Source of the DNA: Halalkalibacter oceani
GTDB lineage: Bacteria; Bacillota; Bacilli; Bacillales; Bacillaceae_D
Direction of reading: 5' to 3'
DNA: 64,000 nucleotides
Assembly (NCBI RefSeq): GCF_040544555.1
Contig: NZ_JBEPKD010000008.1
Location: 1 to 64,000 of the forward strand
This document shows positions 31,950 to 39,955 of the stretch, in pieces. The notes under the pieces were generated by a model that ran no database searches, had not been told where the DNA came from, and worked only from the letters and a program-made list of their open reading frames with translations. Numbering within the stretch: the first letter of the stretch is position 1; every line of letters starts with the position of its first letter. Position numbers and translations under genes: made by a program.

Positions 31950-33524
31950 ATGCATTTGATCGAGGCGCAAAAGATAAAGCTATACGCGAAGGACCGCCTT
32001 TTACTTGACATAGAACGGTTACAGATAGAGGCCGGAGACCGAATCGGCCTTGTCGGACGAAACGGCAGCGGCAAGACAACGTTACTACACGCGCTTGCCG
32101 GTGAACGCCGGCCTGATGCCGGGGAGATCAAAGCAAGGGCAACAAGACGGCTCCTGCCCCAGCTTAAAAACACGAACACGCATAAAAGCGGCGGCGAAGT
32201 CACCCAGGCTTACATCCAGGAAGCGGTGGCCGCCGCACCCGCCCTGCTGCTCGCCGATGAACCAACGACAAATCTCGATACCGCCCATATTGAATGGATT
32301 GAATCAATCCTGCGTGAATGGCAGGGAGCCTTCATTCTCGTTTCCCATGACCGTGCCTTTCTCGACGCTCTCTGTACGAAAATATGGGAAATTGAAGATG
32401 GCAAACTGGCAGAATACAAAGGCGGCTATTCAGATTACGCCGCGCAGAAGGAGCTTCAGCGCCGCAGCCAGCAGCAGGCTTATGAGCAATATCAGAAAAA
32501 GAAGCGGCAGCTGGAAGAAGCGTTGAAGGAGAAAGAACGCAAGGCAGCCCGCGCCACGAAAAAGCCGAAGCGGGTCAGCGCCTCCGAGGCAAGCATCATC
32601 GGCGCCAAGCCGTATTTCGCCAAAAAGCAGAAAAAGCTTCAGCAAAACGCCAAAGCGATCGAAACACGAATTGACCAGCTCGAAAAGGTGGAAAAGGTGA
32701 AGGATCTGCCGGCAATCCGGATGCAGGCCGCGGATGAACCGGCGCTCAAAAAGCAAATCATCATCCGCGCTGAACAGGTCGAGGGTGTCGTTGGCGGCAG
32801 GACTCTTTGGAACAAGACGAGCTTTTACGTCCGTGGCGGCGATAAGCTGGCGATCCTCGGCGCCAACGGAAGCGGCAAAACGACACTCGTCAAAAAAATC
32901 ATCAACGGGAGCGATGGCATTACGATTTCCCCTGCAATCCGCGTCGGCTATTTCAGTCAAAACTTGTCGACGCTCGACACTGGGCAAACGATCTTAGCCA
33001 ATGTCAGCGAGAACTCCCCCTATGAGGAGTCGTTCATCAGGACGATGCTCGCCCGCCTCCTCTTCTTTCGCGAGGACGTCCTGAAGCCGGTCTCCGTCTT
33101 GAGCGGCGGCGAACGGGTGAAAGTCGCCCTTGCCAAACTGCTGGCAAGCGGCTGTCAGGCACTCATTCTGGATGAGCCGACGAATTTTCTCGATATTGCG
33201 TCGGTTGAAGCGCTCGAAAGCCTGTTACAGGAATTCAGCGGGACCGTCATTTTCGTCTCGCACGACCGGCAATTTGTCGCCAATATTGCCACCCGCCTGC
33301 TCGTTATCGAGAATCGTACGATTACCGCTTTTGATGGGAGCTACCAGGAGTATCGGGAGGCACAGGAGAAACCGCCAGCCACATCCGACGCCGACGACCT
33401 GCTCGTCATCGAGCAAAAAATAACCGAGGTGCTCAGCCGCCTCAGCCTCGACCCATCGGAGGAGCTGGAGACGGAATTCCAGCGGCTTTTGCAGAAAAAA
33501 CGCGCCCTGATTCATGAAAGCTAA
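31950..33524 (+). CDS. ABC-F ribosomal protection protein (Vml/Vga/Msr type)
   Basis: 524 residues, two ABC domains and no membrane segments. Walker A motifs GRNGSGKTT and GANGSGKTT, signatures KSGGE and LSGGERVKV, Walker B LLADEPTTNLD and LILDEPTNFLD, both followed by SHD histidines. A charged coiled-coil linker (about 175-260, many KKK and EK runs) is the arm that reaches the peptidyl-transferase centre. Resistance to lincosamides, streptogramin A or pleuromutilins is plausible. ATG 31950 follows AAAGGAGATG. The regulated leader supports a drug-inducible role. Confidence 0.9.
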   Translation: MHLIEAQKIKLYAKDRLLLDIERLQIEAGDRIGLVGRNGSGKTTLLHALAGERRPDAGEIKARATRRLLPQLKNTNTHKSGGEVTQAYIQEAVAAAPALLLADEPTTNLDTAHIEWIESILREWQGAFILVSHDRAFLDALCTKIWEIEDGKLAEYKGGYSDYAAQKELQRRSQQQAYEQYQKKKRQLEEALKEKERKAARATKKPKRVSASEASIIGAKPYFAKKQKKLQQNAKAIETRIDQLEKVEKVKDLPAIRMQAADEPALKKQIIIRAEQVEGVVGGRTLWNKTSFYVRGGDKLAILGANGSGKTTLVKKIINGSDGITISPAIRVGYFSQNLSTLDTGQTILANVSENSPYEESFIRTMLARLLFFREDVLKPVSVLSGGERVKVALAKLLASGCQALILDEPTNFLDIASVEALESLLQEFSGTVIFVSHDRQFVANIATRLLVIENRTITAFDGSYQEYREAQEKPPATSDADDLLVIEQKITEVLSRLSLDPSEELETEFQRLLQKKRALIHES

Positions 33525-33530
33525 CAGGCT

Positions 33531-33576
33531 GTCTGAGTCGCTGAATCATCAATTGCAGCGACTCAGGCCTTTTTTC
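33531..33576 (+). terminator. Terminator after the ABC-F gene
   Basis: CTGAGTCGCTG (33533-33543) pairs with CAGCGACTCAG (33556-33566), followed by GCCTTTTTT. Confidence 0.9.
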
Positions 33577-33611
33577 TGTTTATGATCAGTACCGCAATCG
33601 AACTGGGGAAA

Positions 33612-33674
33612 TGTCTAAATCTATTGACATATTTGCCGAAGTTGTTACAATCAACATGTCCAATACTTTAGACA
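33612..33674 (+). promoter_or_regulatory. Promoter and flanking operator of the XRE-deformylase pair
   Basis: -35 TTGACA (33624-33629), 16-base spacer, -10 TACAAT (33646-33651). TGTCTAAA at 33612-33619 and TTTAGACA at 33667-33674 form an inverted repeat that brackets the promoter, as expected for autorepression by the encoded XRE protein. Confidence 0.65.
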
Positions 33675-33686
33675 AAGGTGATCTCC

Positions 33687-33878
33687 ATGAAAAATAAACT
33701 GAAAGCAATCCGAAAACAGCTTGGGATAACCCAAGAGCAACTTGCGAAGGAATGTGGAGTCGTACGACAAACGATTAATTGTATCGAGAATGATAAATAT
33801 GATCCTACGTTGGAAGTAGCATTCAAATTAGCGAAAACTTTACATGTAAAGGTAGATGAGTTGTTTATTTATGAATAA
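33687..33878 (+). CDS. Small XRE family DNA-binding regulator
   Basis: 63 residues, essentially one helix-turn-helix domain of the YgzD/YozG kind (KAIRKQLGITQEQLAKECGV, TINCIENDKYDPTLEVAFKL, KVDELF). The ATG at 33687 has AAAGGTG 6 bases upstream. Its stop overlaps the deformylase start by 8 bases. The DNA from about 33.6 to 34.5 kb looks clearly more AT-rich than its neighbours, which suggests acquisition as a unit. Confidence 0.85.
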   Translation: MKNKLKAIRKQLGITQEQLAKECGVVRQTINCIENDKYDPTLEVAFKLAKTLHVKVDELFIYE

Positions 33879-34449
33879 ATTTCATTCAAATTATATGATC
33901 ACAATGAAGGATATTGTGCGCGAAGGAACCCCGATTCTCCATCAAGCAACAGAGAATGTAAGGATACCGCCTTCCACAGAGGATAAAGAAACATTAGGCT
34001 GCATGATGCGCTTCTTGAAAAACAGTCAAAATCCGCAATTAGCAAAAACATACAAGCTTCGGGCCGGTGTGGGTCTATCAGCGAATCAGATCGGCTTGAA
34101 TAAACGGATGTTTGTCGCCTATTTAACAGATGAGAAGGGGCAAGAACATGAATATACCTTTCTCAATCCGAAAATAATGAGTCATTCTCTGTCGATGATT
34201 TATTTGCCGCAAGGAGAAGGCTGTCTCTCTGTTAATCGCAAGATAAAAGGGTTTGTTCCAAGATATGAGCGGATTAAAGTGAAAGGATTTAATATAGAGG
34301 GAGAAGAAATAGAAGCAAAGCTCAGTGGGTATCCCTCGATTGTCATTCAACATGAAATAGACCATCTAAATGGAATTATGTTTTATGATCGTATTCATAA
34401 AGAGCATCCATTTAAACTGCCGGAAAATAGCAAGAGTTTATACGAATGA
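33871..34449 (+). CDS. def: Peptide deformylase
   Basis: About 192 residues, a type II (Gram-positive) iron/zinc deformylase removing the N-formyl group from nascent proteins. All three motifs are present: GVGLSANQIG (Ser where Ala is usual), EGCLSV, and the metal site HEIDHLNG. ATG 33871 overlaps the XRE stop, implying coupling; ATG 33895 is the alternative and would begin MITMKDIV like typical homologues. Probably a second, regulated deformylase, since the housekeeping copy is normally with fmt; that copy is not in this window. Confidence 0.9.
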   Translation: MNKFHSNYMITMKDIVREGTPILHQATENVRIPPSTEDKETLGCMMRFLKNSQNPQLAKTYKLRAGVGLSANQIGLNKRMFVAYLTDEKGQEHEYTFLNPKIMSHSLSMIYLPQGEGCLSVNRKIKGFVPRYERIKVKGFNIEGEEIEAKLSGYPSIVIQHEIDHLNGIMFYDRIHKEHPFKLPENSKSLYE

Positions 34450-34569
34450 CAAAAACATTTCAGTAGAGTTTTCTCCCCTAAAACCGCTTATGAAAAACGC
34501 GTAGTATCCTTTCTCGACTGAACCCGAAAGTTTTATCCTTTCTTATCTTTTAAAAAAAGGAGAACTCGC

Positions 34570-35352
34570 ATGATCGATGCCCATATCCACCTCGACCACT
34601 ATGACTCACACAATCTGTATGATGAGATTGAACGCTGGCACGAGGCTGGCATTACCGGCGTAATTGCCGTCAGCAAAGACCTGCCCTCCTCCTACCAGAC
34701 TCTCGCCCTGCAGCAGCGCTTCCCGGATTTTGTCCACGCCTGCATCGGATTCCATCCTGAATATCCGCTGCCCGGTGCCAGAGATTTTGCGGAGTGGCGA
34801 AGACTGCTGCAAGCAGAGCGCGCGCGGATCACGGCAATCGGAGAAATCGGCCTGCCACATTATGAACTGGCGAATTTGCCAGACCGGCTTGAGGATCACC
34901 TCGCTTTTGTCAGTCAGATCCTTGATGAGGCTGTCGCTCACGGGCTTCCTGTCGCCCTCCATGCTGTTCATGACAAGGCGGCGCCCATGCTCCAGCTACT
35001 GCAAACGAAGGGCATCGCCGAAGCGCATTTTCACTGGCTGAAGGCTCCGCCAGCTGTCGTCCGTCAAATAGCCGCTGCCGGCTACTACATTTCACTGACC
35101 CCGGAAGTCTGCTACCGCCAGCGTGACCAGCAACTGGCCCGCCTCGTGCCAGCCCGACAACTACTGATTGAAACGGACGGGCCATGGCGATATGACGGGC
35201 CGTTTTCCGGTCAGGAGACGACACCGCTTTTGCTACAGTCTGTCGTCCAGCAGCTCGCCGCCCTTTTCGGAACAGCGGAAAGCACCATCCGCGCGCAAAT
35301 CATCCGCAATACGCACAGCTGCTACCGGCTTGAGCCTCGCTTCACCTCATAA
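34570..35352 (+). CDS. TatD family metal-dependent hydrolase
   Basis: 260 residues of the amidohydrolase superfamily. DAHIHLDHYD supplies the first metal ligands, AIGEIGLPHY the bridging Glu, VALHAVHDKA and AHFHWLKAP the two histidines, and LIETDGPW the aspartate. Compared with classic TatD DNases (GEIGLDY) the Glu motif is slightly divergent, as in the YcfH/YjjV side groups. A DNA-repair 3'-5' exonuclease or other phosphoesterase role is possible. AAAAGGAG precedes the ATG. It is convergent with the next gene, overlapping by 11 bases. Confidence 0.85.
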   Translation: MIDAHIHLDHYDSHNLYDEIERWHEAGITGVIAVSKDLPSSYQTLALQQRFPDFVHACIGFHPEYPLPGARDFAEWRRLLQAERARITAIGEIGLPHYELANLPDRLEDHLAFVSQILDEAVAHGLPVALHAVHDKAAPMLQLLQTKGIAEAHFHWLKAPPAVVRQIAAAGYYISLTPEVCYRQRDQQLARLVPARQLLIETDGPWRYDGPFSGQETTPLLLQSVVQQLAALFGTAESTIRAQIIRNTHSCYRLEPRFTS

Positions 35353-35962
35353 GCTGCTCAAGCTCTTCCTTTGTGTATTCGCCGATAATCCCCGGCTTTG
35401 TGAGTAAATAGTTTATAATGTCAGTATGGTGCAGCCCTTCAATGGTCTTCAATCCTTCGATGATCATTGAGACGTATGGCACAGAAGGCTTCGTGAACGC
35501 GACGTTCAGCCCCCAGTCAGCTGTAAACGTGAAAACTGGAATGCCATCATGCTGTCCAAGATGAATAATCGTTCCATACCATGATTCGCGTACTTTTTGA
35601 TAGCGCCCGCTAATGATCTCGTCAAAATTCAGCTCCAGCTCCGCGCCATTATTCTCCTGTTTGACAACATCATGAAATTGTTCTGCTGTAATCAAATAGC
35701 GTTTGCTGAACGTCTGGGCATCCTCCTCCTCGTCCAAGCCGATAAAGGCCACTCCCTGCTTCTGCCACCGGCTTGAACGTTTCGCGAAATAGAGCGGGTA
35801 ATGGATGATATCAACCTCTTCCTTAAGAGGAGGGGTCTTGTCCCGGCAGCCAACCTCGGTCTTCTCAGATCCCTTCGGCCTGCCTCCCTCGATGTAGCAC
35901 ATAAAACGTTCCCTGTTCAAGTTCGAGCCGTAGCTCGCATACCAGATATATGTTTCTTTCAT
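35342..35962 (-). CDS. Gamma-glutamylcyclotransferase-fold protein
   Basis: 206 residues. The start YIWYASYGSNLNRERFMCYI carries the (Y/F)GSNL motif of the GGCT/AIG2 fold, where it binds a gamma-glutamyl or similar acyl amide. The rest (KQGVAFIGLDEEE, YLITAEQF, SWYGTIIHLG) is consistent with a larger GGCT-like protein, but the usual catalytic Glu is not obvious to me. It is probably a cytoplasmic enzyme of unknown substrate. Its 3' end overlaps the convergent tatD-like gene. Confidence 0.65.
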   Translation of the reverse strand: MKETYIWYASYGSNLNRERFMCYIEGGRPKGSEKTEVGCRDKTPPLKEEVDIIHYPLYFAKRSSRWQKQGVAFIGLDEEEDAQTFSKRYLITAEQFHDVVKQENNGAELELNFDEIISGRYQKVRESWYGTIIHLGQHDGIPVFTFTADWGLNVAFTKPSVPYVSMIIEGLKTIEGLHHTDIINYLLTKPGIIGEYTKEELEQLMR

Positions 35963-36030
35963 AGTAAGTACATGCTCCTTTCTTTAAGAAAACCGCATAG
36001 CGGCTTTTTTTAGAAGCACTGTGCGGAGCC

Positions 36031-36085
36031 GTTACAACGATCTTTGTTCTCGATGAAAGCGGGGTTCTTTCAGCGAGAACGTAAC
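36031..36085 (-). repeat. Nested-hairpin element, copy N8
   Basis: Outer stem GTTAC (36031-36035) with GTAAC (36081-36085), extended by related flanks (GCACTGTGCGGAGCC / GAGCCAGTGC). The inner 14-bp stem (36046-36059 with 36067-36080) has one mismatch. Read on the minus strand the loop is AACCCCG and the spacer AAAGATCGTT. It occupies most of the 310-bp gap between the GGCT-like gene and the next small gene. Confidence 0.75.
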
Positions 36086-36133
36086 GTGCAGAGCCAGTGC
36101 CCCTCCTTGTCATTCACCTAGATCATTGAACAA

Positions 36134-36172
36134 AGGGTGTACCAAAAAATTACTTTTCTTTTGGTACACCCT
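36134..36172. terminator. Terminator-like hairpin
   Basis: Perfect 14-bp arms AGGGTGTACCAAAA (36134-36147) and TTTTGGTACACCCT (36159-36172). It lies about 100 bases after the minus-strand small gene ending at 36273. Confidence 0.65.
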
Positions 36173-36272
36173 AAAACGGCCAATAGATCTGTGCTTATGC
36201 TTCCATCTCATCTATACTTCCCCCAGTGTCGCATTCACCCTGACATAGCTTACTTATATTCGGTCATAAAAT

Positions 36273-36602
36273 TTAGAGGTTATCTTTAAGCTCCTTATTG
36301 GAAAGTTCATCATCAATCGCTTGAACAGCGACCTTCATTGCTTTCAACCTTCTTGCCAAAAGCGTTCTTTGGGGACTGCCCACCCTTGACTTAGCATAAT
36401 TGTTCTCGATTGACGGGAATAAACCAGTAAGAACCTTACGGGCTTCTGCTACATCTGCCTCGGTGTATGGATGAAGCTGCTGAAAAAGTACGATTTTCAC
36501 TTTTTCAACAGCTTTTTCGTAATGAGCGTAGCCGTTGCCTGATTTTGAAAGCCTTGCTACGAGTGGGTTTCTCGTAGCAAGGCGCGCAACGCGCGGAGCC
36601 AT
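36273..36602 (-). CDS. Small protein with a helical repeat domain; N-terminus uncertain
   Basis: The longest frame is 109 codons, but its first 25 or so are translated repeat sequence (copy N9) and the true start may be internal. The C-terminal part, from LHPYTEADVAEARKVL through LLARRLKAMKVAVQAIDDEL, resembles the C-terminal half of the protein encoded just upstream (36617-36841: LVQKRFKAVSVGLAVLEDRW, then NPHPYEATE). The two look like tandem paralogues or halves of one ancestral gene split by the repeat. I do not recognise the family. Confidence 0.45.
   Translation of the reverse strand: MAPRVARLATRNPLVARLSKSGNGYAHYEKAVEKVKIVLFQQLHPYTEADVAEARKVLTGLFPSIENNYAKSRVGSPQRTLLARRLKAMKVAVQAIDDELSNKELKDNL
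36490..36530. other. Hairpin within the small-gene region
   Basis: A near-perfect 15-bp inverted repeat lies at about 36475-36513 (AGCTGCTGAAAAAGT with ACTTTTTCAACAGCT, one mismatch), followed by TTTTTCG on the plus strand. It falls inside the annotated small frame, strengthening doubt about that frame's N-terminus. Confidence 0.5.
36533..36591 (-). repeat. Nested-hairpin element, copy N9
   Basis: Outer stem CGTTGC (36533-36538) with GCAACG (36586-36591). A perfect 13-bp inner stem (36551-36563 with 36571-36583). On the minus strand the loop is AAACCCA and the spacer TTTCAAAATCAG. It lies between, and partly within, the two related small reading frames. Confidence 0.85.
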
Positions 36603-36616
36603 TACTCTTCTTCGAG

Positions 36617-36841
36617 TTACGGAAAAAGAGGTTTTTCAGTGGCCTCGTATGGATGAGGGTTTTCATACCACCTGTCTTCCAAGACTGCTAATCCGACGGA
36701 AACCGCTTTAAATCGTTTCTGTACCAAGGTCGTGTTTGCGCCCTTTTGAGTCATCTGGGACATGTCGTTTTCTAGTTTATTCCTTGTCGATAACAAAGAC
36801 TTTACCGATTCCAATTTATCTTCATTGGATGCATTATCCAT
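36617..36841 (-). CDS. Small helical protein of unknown function
   Basis: 74 residues, starting MDNASNEDKLESVKSLLSTR, with AAAGGA upstream. The region LVQKRFKAVSVGLAVLEDRW matches LLARRLKAMKVAVQAIDDEL of the next gene, and the tail NPHPYEATEKP resembles that gene's LHPYTEADV. No transmembrane segment or catalytic motif is visible. Paralogy with the neighbouring frame makes it more credible as a real protein. Confidence 0.55.
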   Translation of the reverse strand: MDNASNEDKLESVKSLLSTRNKLENDMSQMTQKGANTTLVQKRFKAVSVGLAVLEDRWYENPHPYEATEKPLFP

Positions 36842-36974
36842 ACTGGCATTGTCCTTTCATGCTCTTCTTATTCTGGAACTTCTGTTTGAAGTGAGGTAAT
36901 CTTTTCTAACTTAAAGGATACCATTGATCAATCCAATTCCATACATTAAAGCAGACAAATGAGACGATAAAAAA

Positions 36975-37001
36975 GCCTCGTCTCTGATTTCGAGACAAGG
37001 C
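36975..37001 (-). terminator. Terminator after the alanine symporter gene
   Basis: GCCTTGTCTC-GAAATCA-GAGACGAGGC on the minus strand, a 10-bp stem with one G-T pair and a 7-nt loop, followed by TTTTTT. The 7-nt loop ending in CA is reminiscent of the nested-element loops. Confidence 0.9.
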
Positions 37002-37032
37002 ACTACTGTAAATCACACAAGGCATTTCATCT

Positions 37033-38478
37033 TTACTCGCTTTTCTCCTTCTCCTGATCATCCCAGCTTTCCAGATTAGAGACACCTTGAATGCTGTCGC
37101 GGTAGAAAACAGGATCAATCCCGTTGCGAGCCTGGTCCTGGAAGTGCTTCAGCGCCTTGAAGGCAATCGGCGCGAGCAGGGCAACAGCAATTAAATTGAC
37201 AACGGCCATCGAACCCATAAAGAGATCGGCCAGCGCCCAGATGATCTCGAGATCACTTGTTGCGCCTACGACAATCATTGCGAGGAAGGCGATGCGGAAA
37301 AACAACAGATAAATCGGCTTTTCAGTAATAAACTCAATGTTAGCCTGCCCGTAATAATAGTTTCCAAGCAAGGAGCTGAAAGCGAAGAAAAAGATTGCCA
37401 CCGTCACAAAAATCGTCGACCATTCGCCTATATGAACAGCCAATGCCGTTTGCGTCAATTGAATTCCTTCCATTTCCCCGACCGTATACACATCCGTCAG
37501 CAAAATAATAAAAGCCGTCGCGCTGCAAATCACAATCGTATCGATCAACACACTTAACGACTGAATCAGCCCCTGCTTCACCGGATGACTGACGTAGACC
37601 GTCGCAGCAGCATTCGGCGCGCTTCCCATTCCCGCTTCATTGGAAAACAGGCCCCGCTGCACACCGTTCATAATCGCCGCCCCAATTCCACCGCCGATCA
37701 TTTCTTCCAGCCCGAAAGCATGAGAAAAAATTAGCGCAAACACAGCCGGCACTTGAGAAATGTTCATAAACGTAATGATTAAAGCCGCAATCACATATGT
37801 AATAGCAAAAATTGGTACAATCACTTCAGCGACAACCGCAATCCGACGCACTCCGCCAAAAATAATAAACGCCATCAAAACTGCGATCACAATCCCAACG
37901 ACAGCCGGATTTACATCATAAGCGCCGGCAAAAGCATCGGAAATCGTATGCGTCTGAACTCCATTGAAAATCAACCCAAAACAGAGAATCATTAAAATCG
38001 CAAAAAGAATCCCCATTCCCCGCGAGCGAAGTCCTTTTTCCATGTAATAGGCCGGGCCGCCGCGAAAGCCATCCTTATCCCGCACTTTATAAATTTGCGC
38101 CAGCGTGCTCTCGACAAACCCGGTCGCCGCTCCAATCAAAGCAACAATCCACATCCAAAATATTGCTCCCGGACCACCGACCGATATCGCGATCGCCACC
38201 CCGGCCAAATTTCCTGTACCGACCCGCGCCGCCGTACTGATCGCAAACGCTTGAAACGGCGTCGTTCCTTTTCTCTGCTTAAATGCTGTCCGGTCCGTTC
38301 CTTCAATGAGTTCACGAATCATCGTCGGCAGCAAACGAAACTGAACAAAATTCATCCTAATCGTTAAATAAAACCCCAAAAGCAGAAGAAAGCCTACGAG
38401 CACGTATGTCCAAAGAATGTCATTCCCTATGCCTATCCATTCAGCCAGCCACGTATCGGTTGAAAACCACTCTTCCAT
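37033..38478 (-). CDS. alsT: Sodium:alanine/glycine symporter (AGCS family)
   Basis: 481 residues with about eleven transmembrane segments. Family hallmarks: GTGNLAGVAIAISVGGPGAIFWMW, FRGGPAYYMEKGL, GVQRGLFSNEAGMGSAPNAAA and FAFSSLLGNYYYGQANIEF. It imports alanine, glycine or glutamine with Na+. AAAGGATGAGGGG precedes the ATG. It is a single-gene unit ending in a strong terminator. Symbol by similarity; the substrate is not certain. Confidence 0.9.
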   Translation of the reverse strand: MEEWFSTDTWLAEWIGIGNDILWTYVLVGFLLLLGFYLTIRMNFVQFRLLPTMIRELIEGTDRTAFKQRKGTTPFQAFAISTAARVGTGNLAGVAIAISVGGPGAIFWMWIVALIGAATGFVESTLAQIYKVRDKDGFRGGPAYYMEKGLRSRGMGILFAILMILCFGLIFNGVQTHTISDAFAGAYDVNPAVVGIVIAVLMAFIIFGGVRRIAVVAEVIVPIFAITYVIAALIITFMNISQVPAVFALIFSHAFGLEEMIGGGIGAAIMNGVQRGLFSNEAGMGSAPNAAATVYVSHPVKQGLIQSLSVLIDTIVICSATAFIILLTDVYTVGEMEGIQLTQTALAVHIGEWSTIFVTVAIFFFAFSSLLGNYYYGQANIEFITEKPIYLLFFRIAFLAMIVVGATSDLEIIWALADLFMGSMAVVNLIAVALLAPIAFKALKHFQDQARNGIDPVFYRDSIQGVSNLESWDDQEKEKSE

Positions 38479-38568
38479 CCCCTCATCCTTTCAAATTAAC
38501 GTAAAAAATCCCACTCTATTCCTTCCCTCTTTCGCCGGCTAGTAAACCCTTTCCCATCCAGCGCGTCA

Positions 38569-38619
38569 AGAAGAGGCCGGGATTGAAAGGTTGTTCTTCC
38601 TTTTTCACCAGCCTCTTCT
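38569..38619 (-). terminator. Terminator after the dioxygenase gene
   Basis: AGAAGAGGCcggg...AAAGG pairs with CCTTT...CCAGCCTCTTCT, a member of the GGCTGG/AAAGG terminator family, about 60 bases after the stop. Confidence 0.75.
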
Positions 38620-38679
38620 AAGTATGGAATTTAAATCCTGTAACAGTCAAGTTTTTTTACTCGACTTCCAGCCTTGCTG

Positions 38680-39657
38680 TTATTCTTTTACAAACTCCTT
38701 TGTACTGCGCACCGTATCAATCGGCCGGACCATGCGTTCAATTTGCTCCCGTTTCCCTTCCAAAAATGGCGGGAGGGAGAGCTTTTCTCCAAGAGTTTCA
38801 TATGGCTCGTCGCCCATAAAACCCGGCCCGTCCGTCGCCAGCTCAAACAAGATTTGCGGCGCAACCCGCGCATACAACGATTCAAAGAAGAAACGGTCGA
38901 CATATCCCGATGTTTGCAGTCCAAAGCGGGGCAGTCTGTTAATCCATTCCTCCAGCACGCCCCGGTCTTCCACCCGAAATGCAACATGGTGAACTGTACC
39001 GAAGCCTTGACGCGCCTGAGGAAGTACCGTGTTATGCTCCACGATGATCTGCGCCCCGTTTCCGCCTTCCCCTACCTCAAACAGGTGGAAAGAATCCTCC
39101 TGGGCAATCTCTTTAAACAGCATTACCTTTTCGAGCAGCTCTTTAAAAGCATCAAAATTAGCGATTCTGATAAAGATCGGGCCAAGCCCTGTAATCGCAT
39201 ATTCCAATGGAACCGGCCCCTTTTGCCAAGGCGTACCGGATACTACACCGGAGTTGTTTTCATCTGAAATGAGTTGATAATGCTGATCATCAAAATCAAC
39301 GAATGACAACGTCTTTTTACCAAACTGCTCCTTGATTCCCGTATGCTTCACTTCCAGCCGGTCAAAACGCTTTACCCAATAATCAAGCGCCGCGTCGCTC
39401 GGAACACGGAATGATGTTTTTGAAATCTCATTCGTTCCATGAGAACCTTTTGGAATTCCCGGAAAGTCAAAAAACGTCATATCCGTTCCCGGACTTCCTG
39501 TATCATCGGCAAAAAACAAGTGATACGTTCGAATATCATCCTGGTTAACTGTTTTCTTTACGAGGCGCATGCCAAGCACATACGTAAAAAACTGATAATT
39601 TTCTTCCGCGCTGCTCGTAATCGCCGTAACGTGATGCACCCCTTTTAGCTCGTTCAT
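38680..39657 (-). CDS. Ring-cleaving dioxygenase, MhqO/MhqA-like glyoxalase-fold protein
   Basis: 325 residues built from two vicinal-oxygen-chelate halves: ELKGVHHVTAITSSAEENYQ at the start (metal His) and GTVHHVAFRVEDRG later, with the Glu ligand in ILFELATDGPGF. These proteins degrade or detoxify hydroquinones and are induced by quinone stress in B. subtilis under MhqR. ATG 39657 follows GGAGGT 7 bases upstream; the longer frame starting at 39786 runs through the promoter. An MhqR-type palindrome lies at 39679-39696. Confidence 0.85.
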   Translation of the reverse strand: MNELKGVHHVTAITSSAEENYQFFTYVLGMRLVKKTVNQDDIRTYHLFFADDTGSPGTDMTFFDFPGIPKGSHGTNEISKTSFRVPSDAALDYWVKRFDRLEVKHTGIKEQFGKKTLSFVDFDDQHYQLISDENNSGVVSGTPWQKGPVPLEYAITGLGPIFIRIANFDAFKELLEKVMLFKEIAQEDSFHLFEVGEGGNGAQIIVEHNTVLPQARQGFGTVHHVAFRVEDRGVLEEWINRLPRFGLQTSGYVDRFFFESLYARVAPQILFELATDGPGFMGDEPYETLGEKLSLPPFLEGKREQIERMVRPIDTVRSTKEFVKE

Positions 39658-39678
39658 CTCCATTACCTCCATATCATT

Positions 39679-39696
39679 TATCTCGAATTTGAAATA
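39679..39696. promoter_or_regulatory. MhqR-type operator
   Basis: TATCTCGAATTTGAAATA, an imperfect palindrome (7 of 9 pairs) that closely resembles the TATCTCGAA-TTCGAGATA operator I recall for MhqR of B. subtilis, 22 bases before the dioxygenase start. Confidence 0.65.
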
Positions 39697-39789
39697 ATTA
39701 TATCGCTTTTGTCTTTTTCTGTCAACCTGAAGGACCGGGAACGAGGGGACACTTGATTTTGACCATGAGTTAAAGAAGCGGGCCATCGT

Positions 39790-39825
39790 GAGGCTGGGAC
39801 AAAAGGTTGTTTTTTTCCCAGCCTC
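39790..39825 (+). terminator. GAGGCTGGGACAAAAGG-type terminator
   Basis: GAGGCTGGGA pairs with TCCCAGCCTC around AAAAGGTTGTTTTTTT. In this repeat family the hairpin often lies beside a nested-hairpin element, here copy N10 (39843-39898). Confidence 0.7.
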
Positions 39826-39842
39826 TAAGCAATGAGCGGAAC

Positions 39843-39898
39843 CGCCATGATCTTTTAAAGCCCGTTGTGAGTGGGTTTCTCACAACGGGCTTGTGGCG
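39843..39898 (-). repeat. Nested-hairpin element, copy N10
   Basis: Outer stem CGCCAT (39843-39848) with GTGGCG (39893-39898), one G-T pair. A perfect 14-bp inner stem (39858-39871 with 39879-39892). On the minus strand the loop is AAACCCA and the spacer TTTAAAAGATC. Its sequence and flanks match N7 at 13.6 kb in inverted orientation. It fills the 298-bp gap between the anti-sigma gene and the dioxygenase gene. Confidence 0.85.
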
Positions 39899-39955
39899 TG
39901 TGAAGCCATTGCCAGTAGGTCCAAAGCTAGTTTTGTCTCAAGCTCAGGCTTTCTT

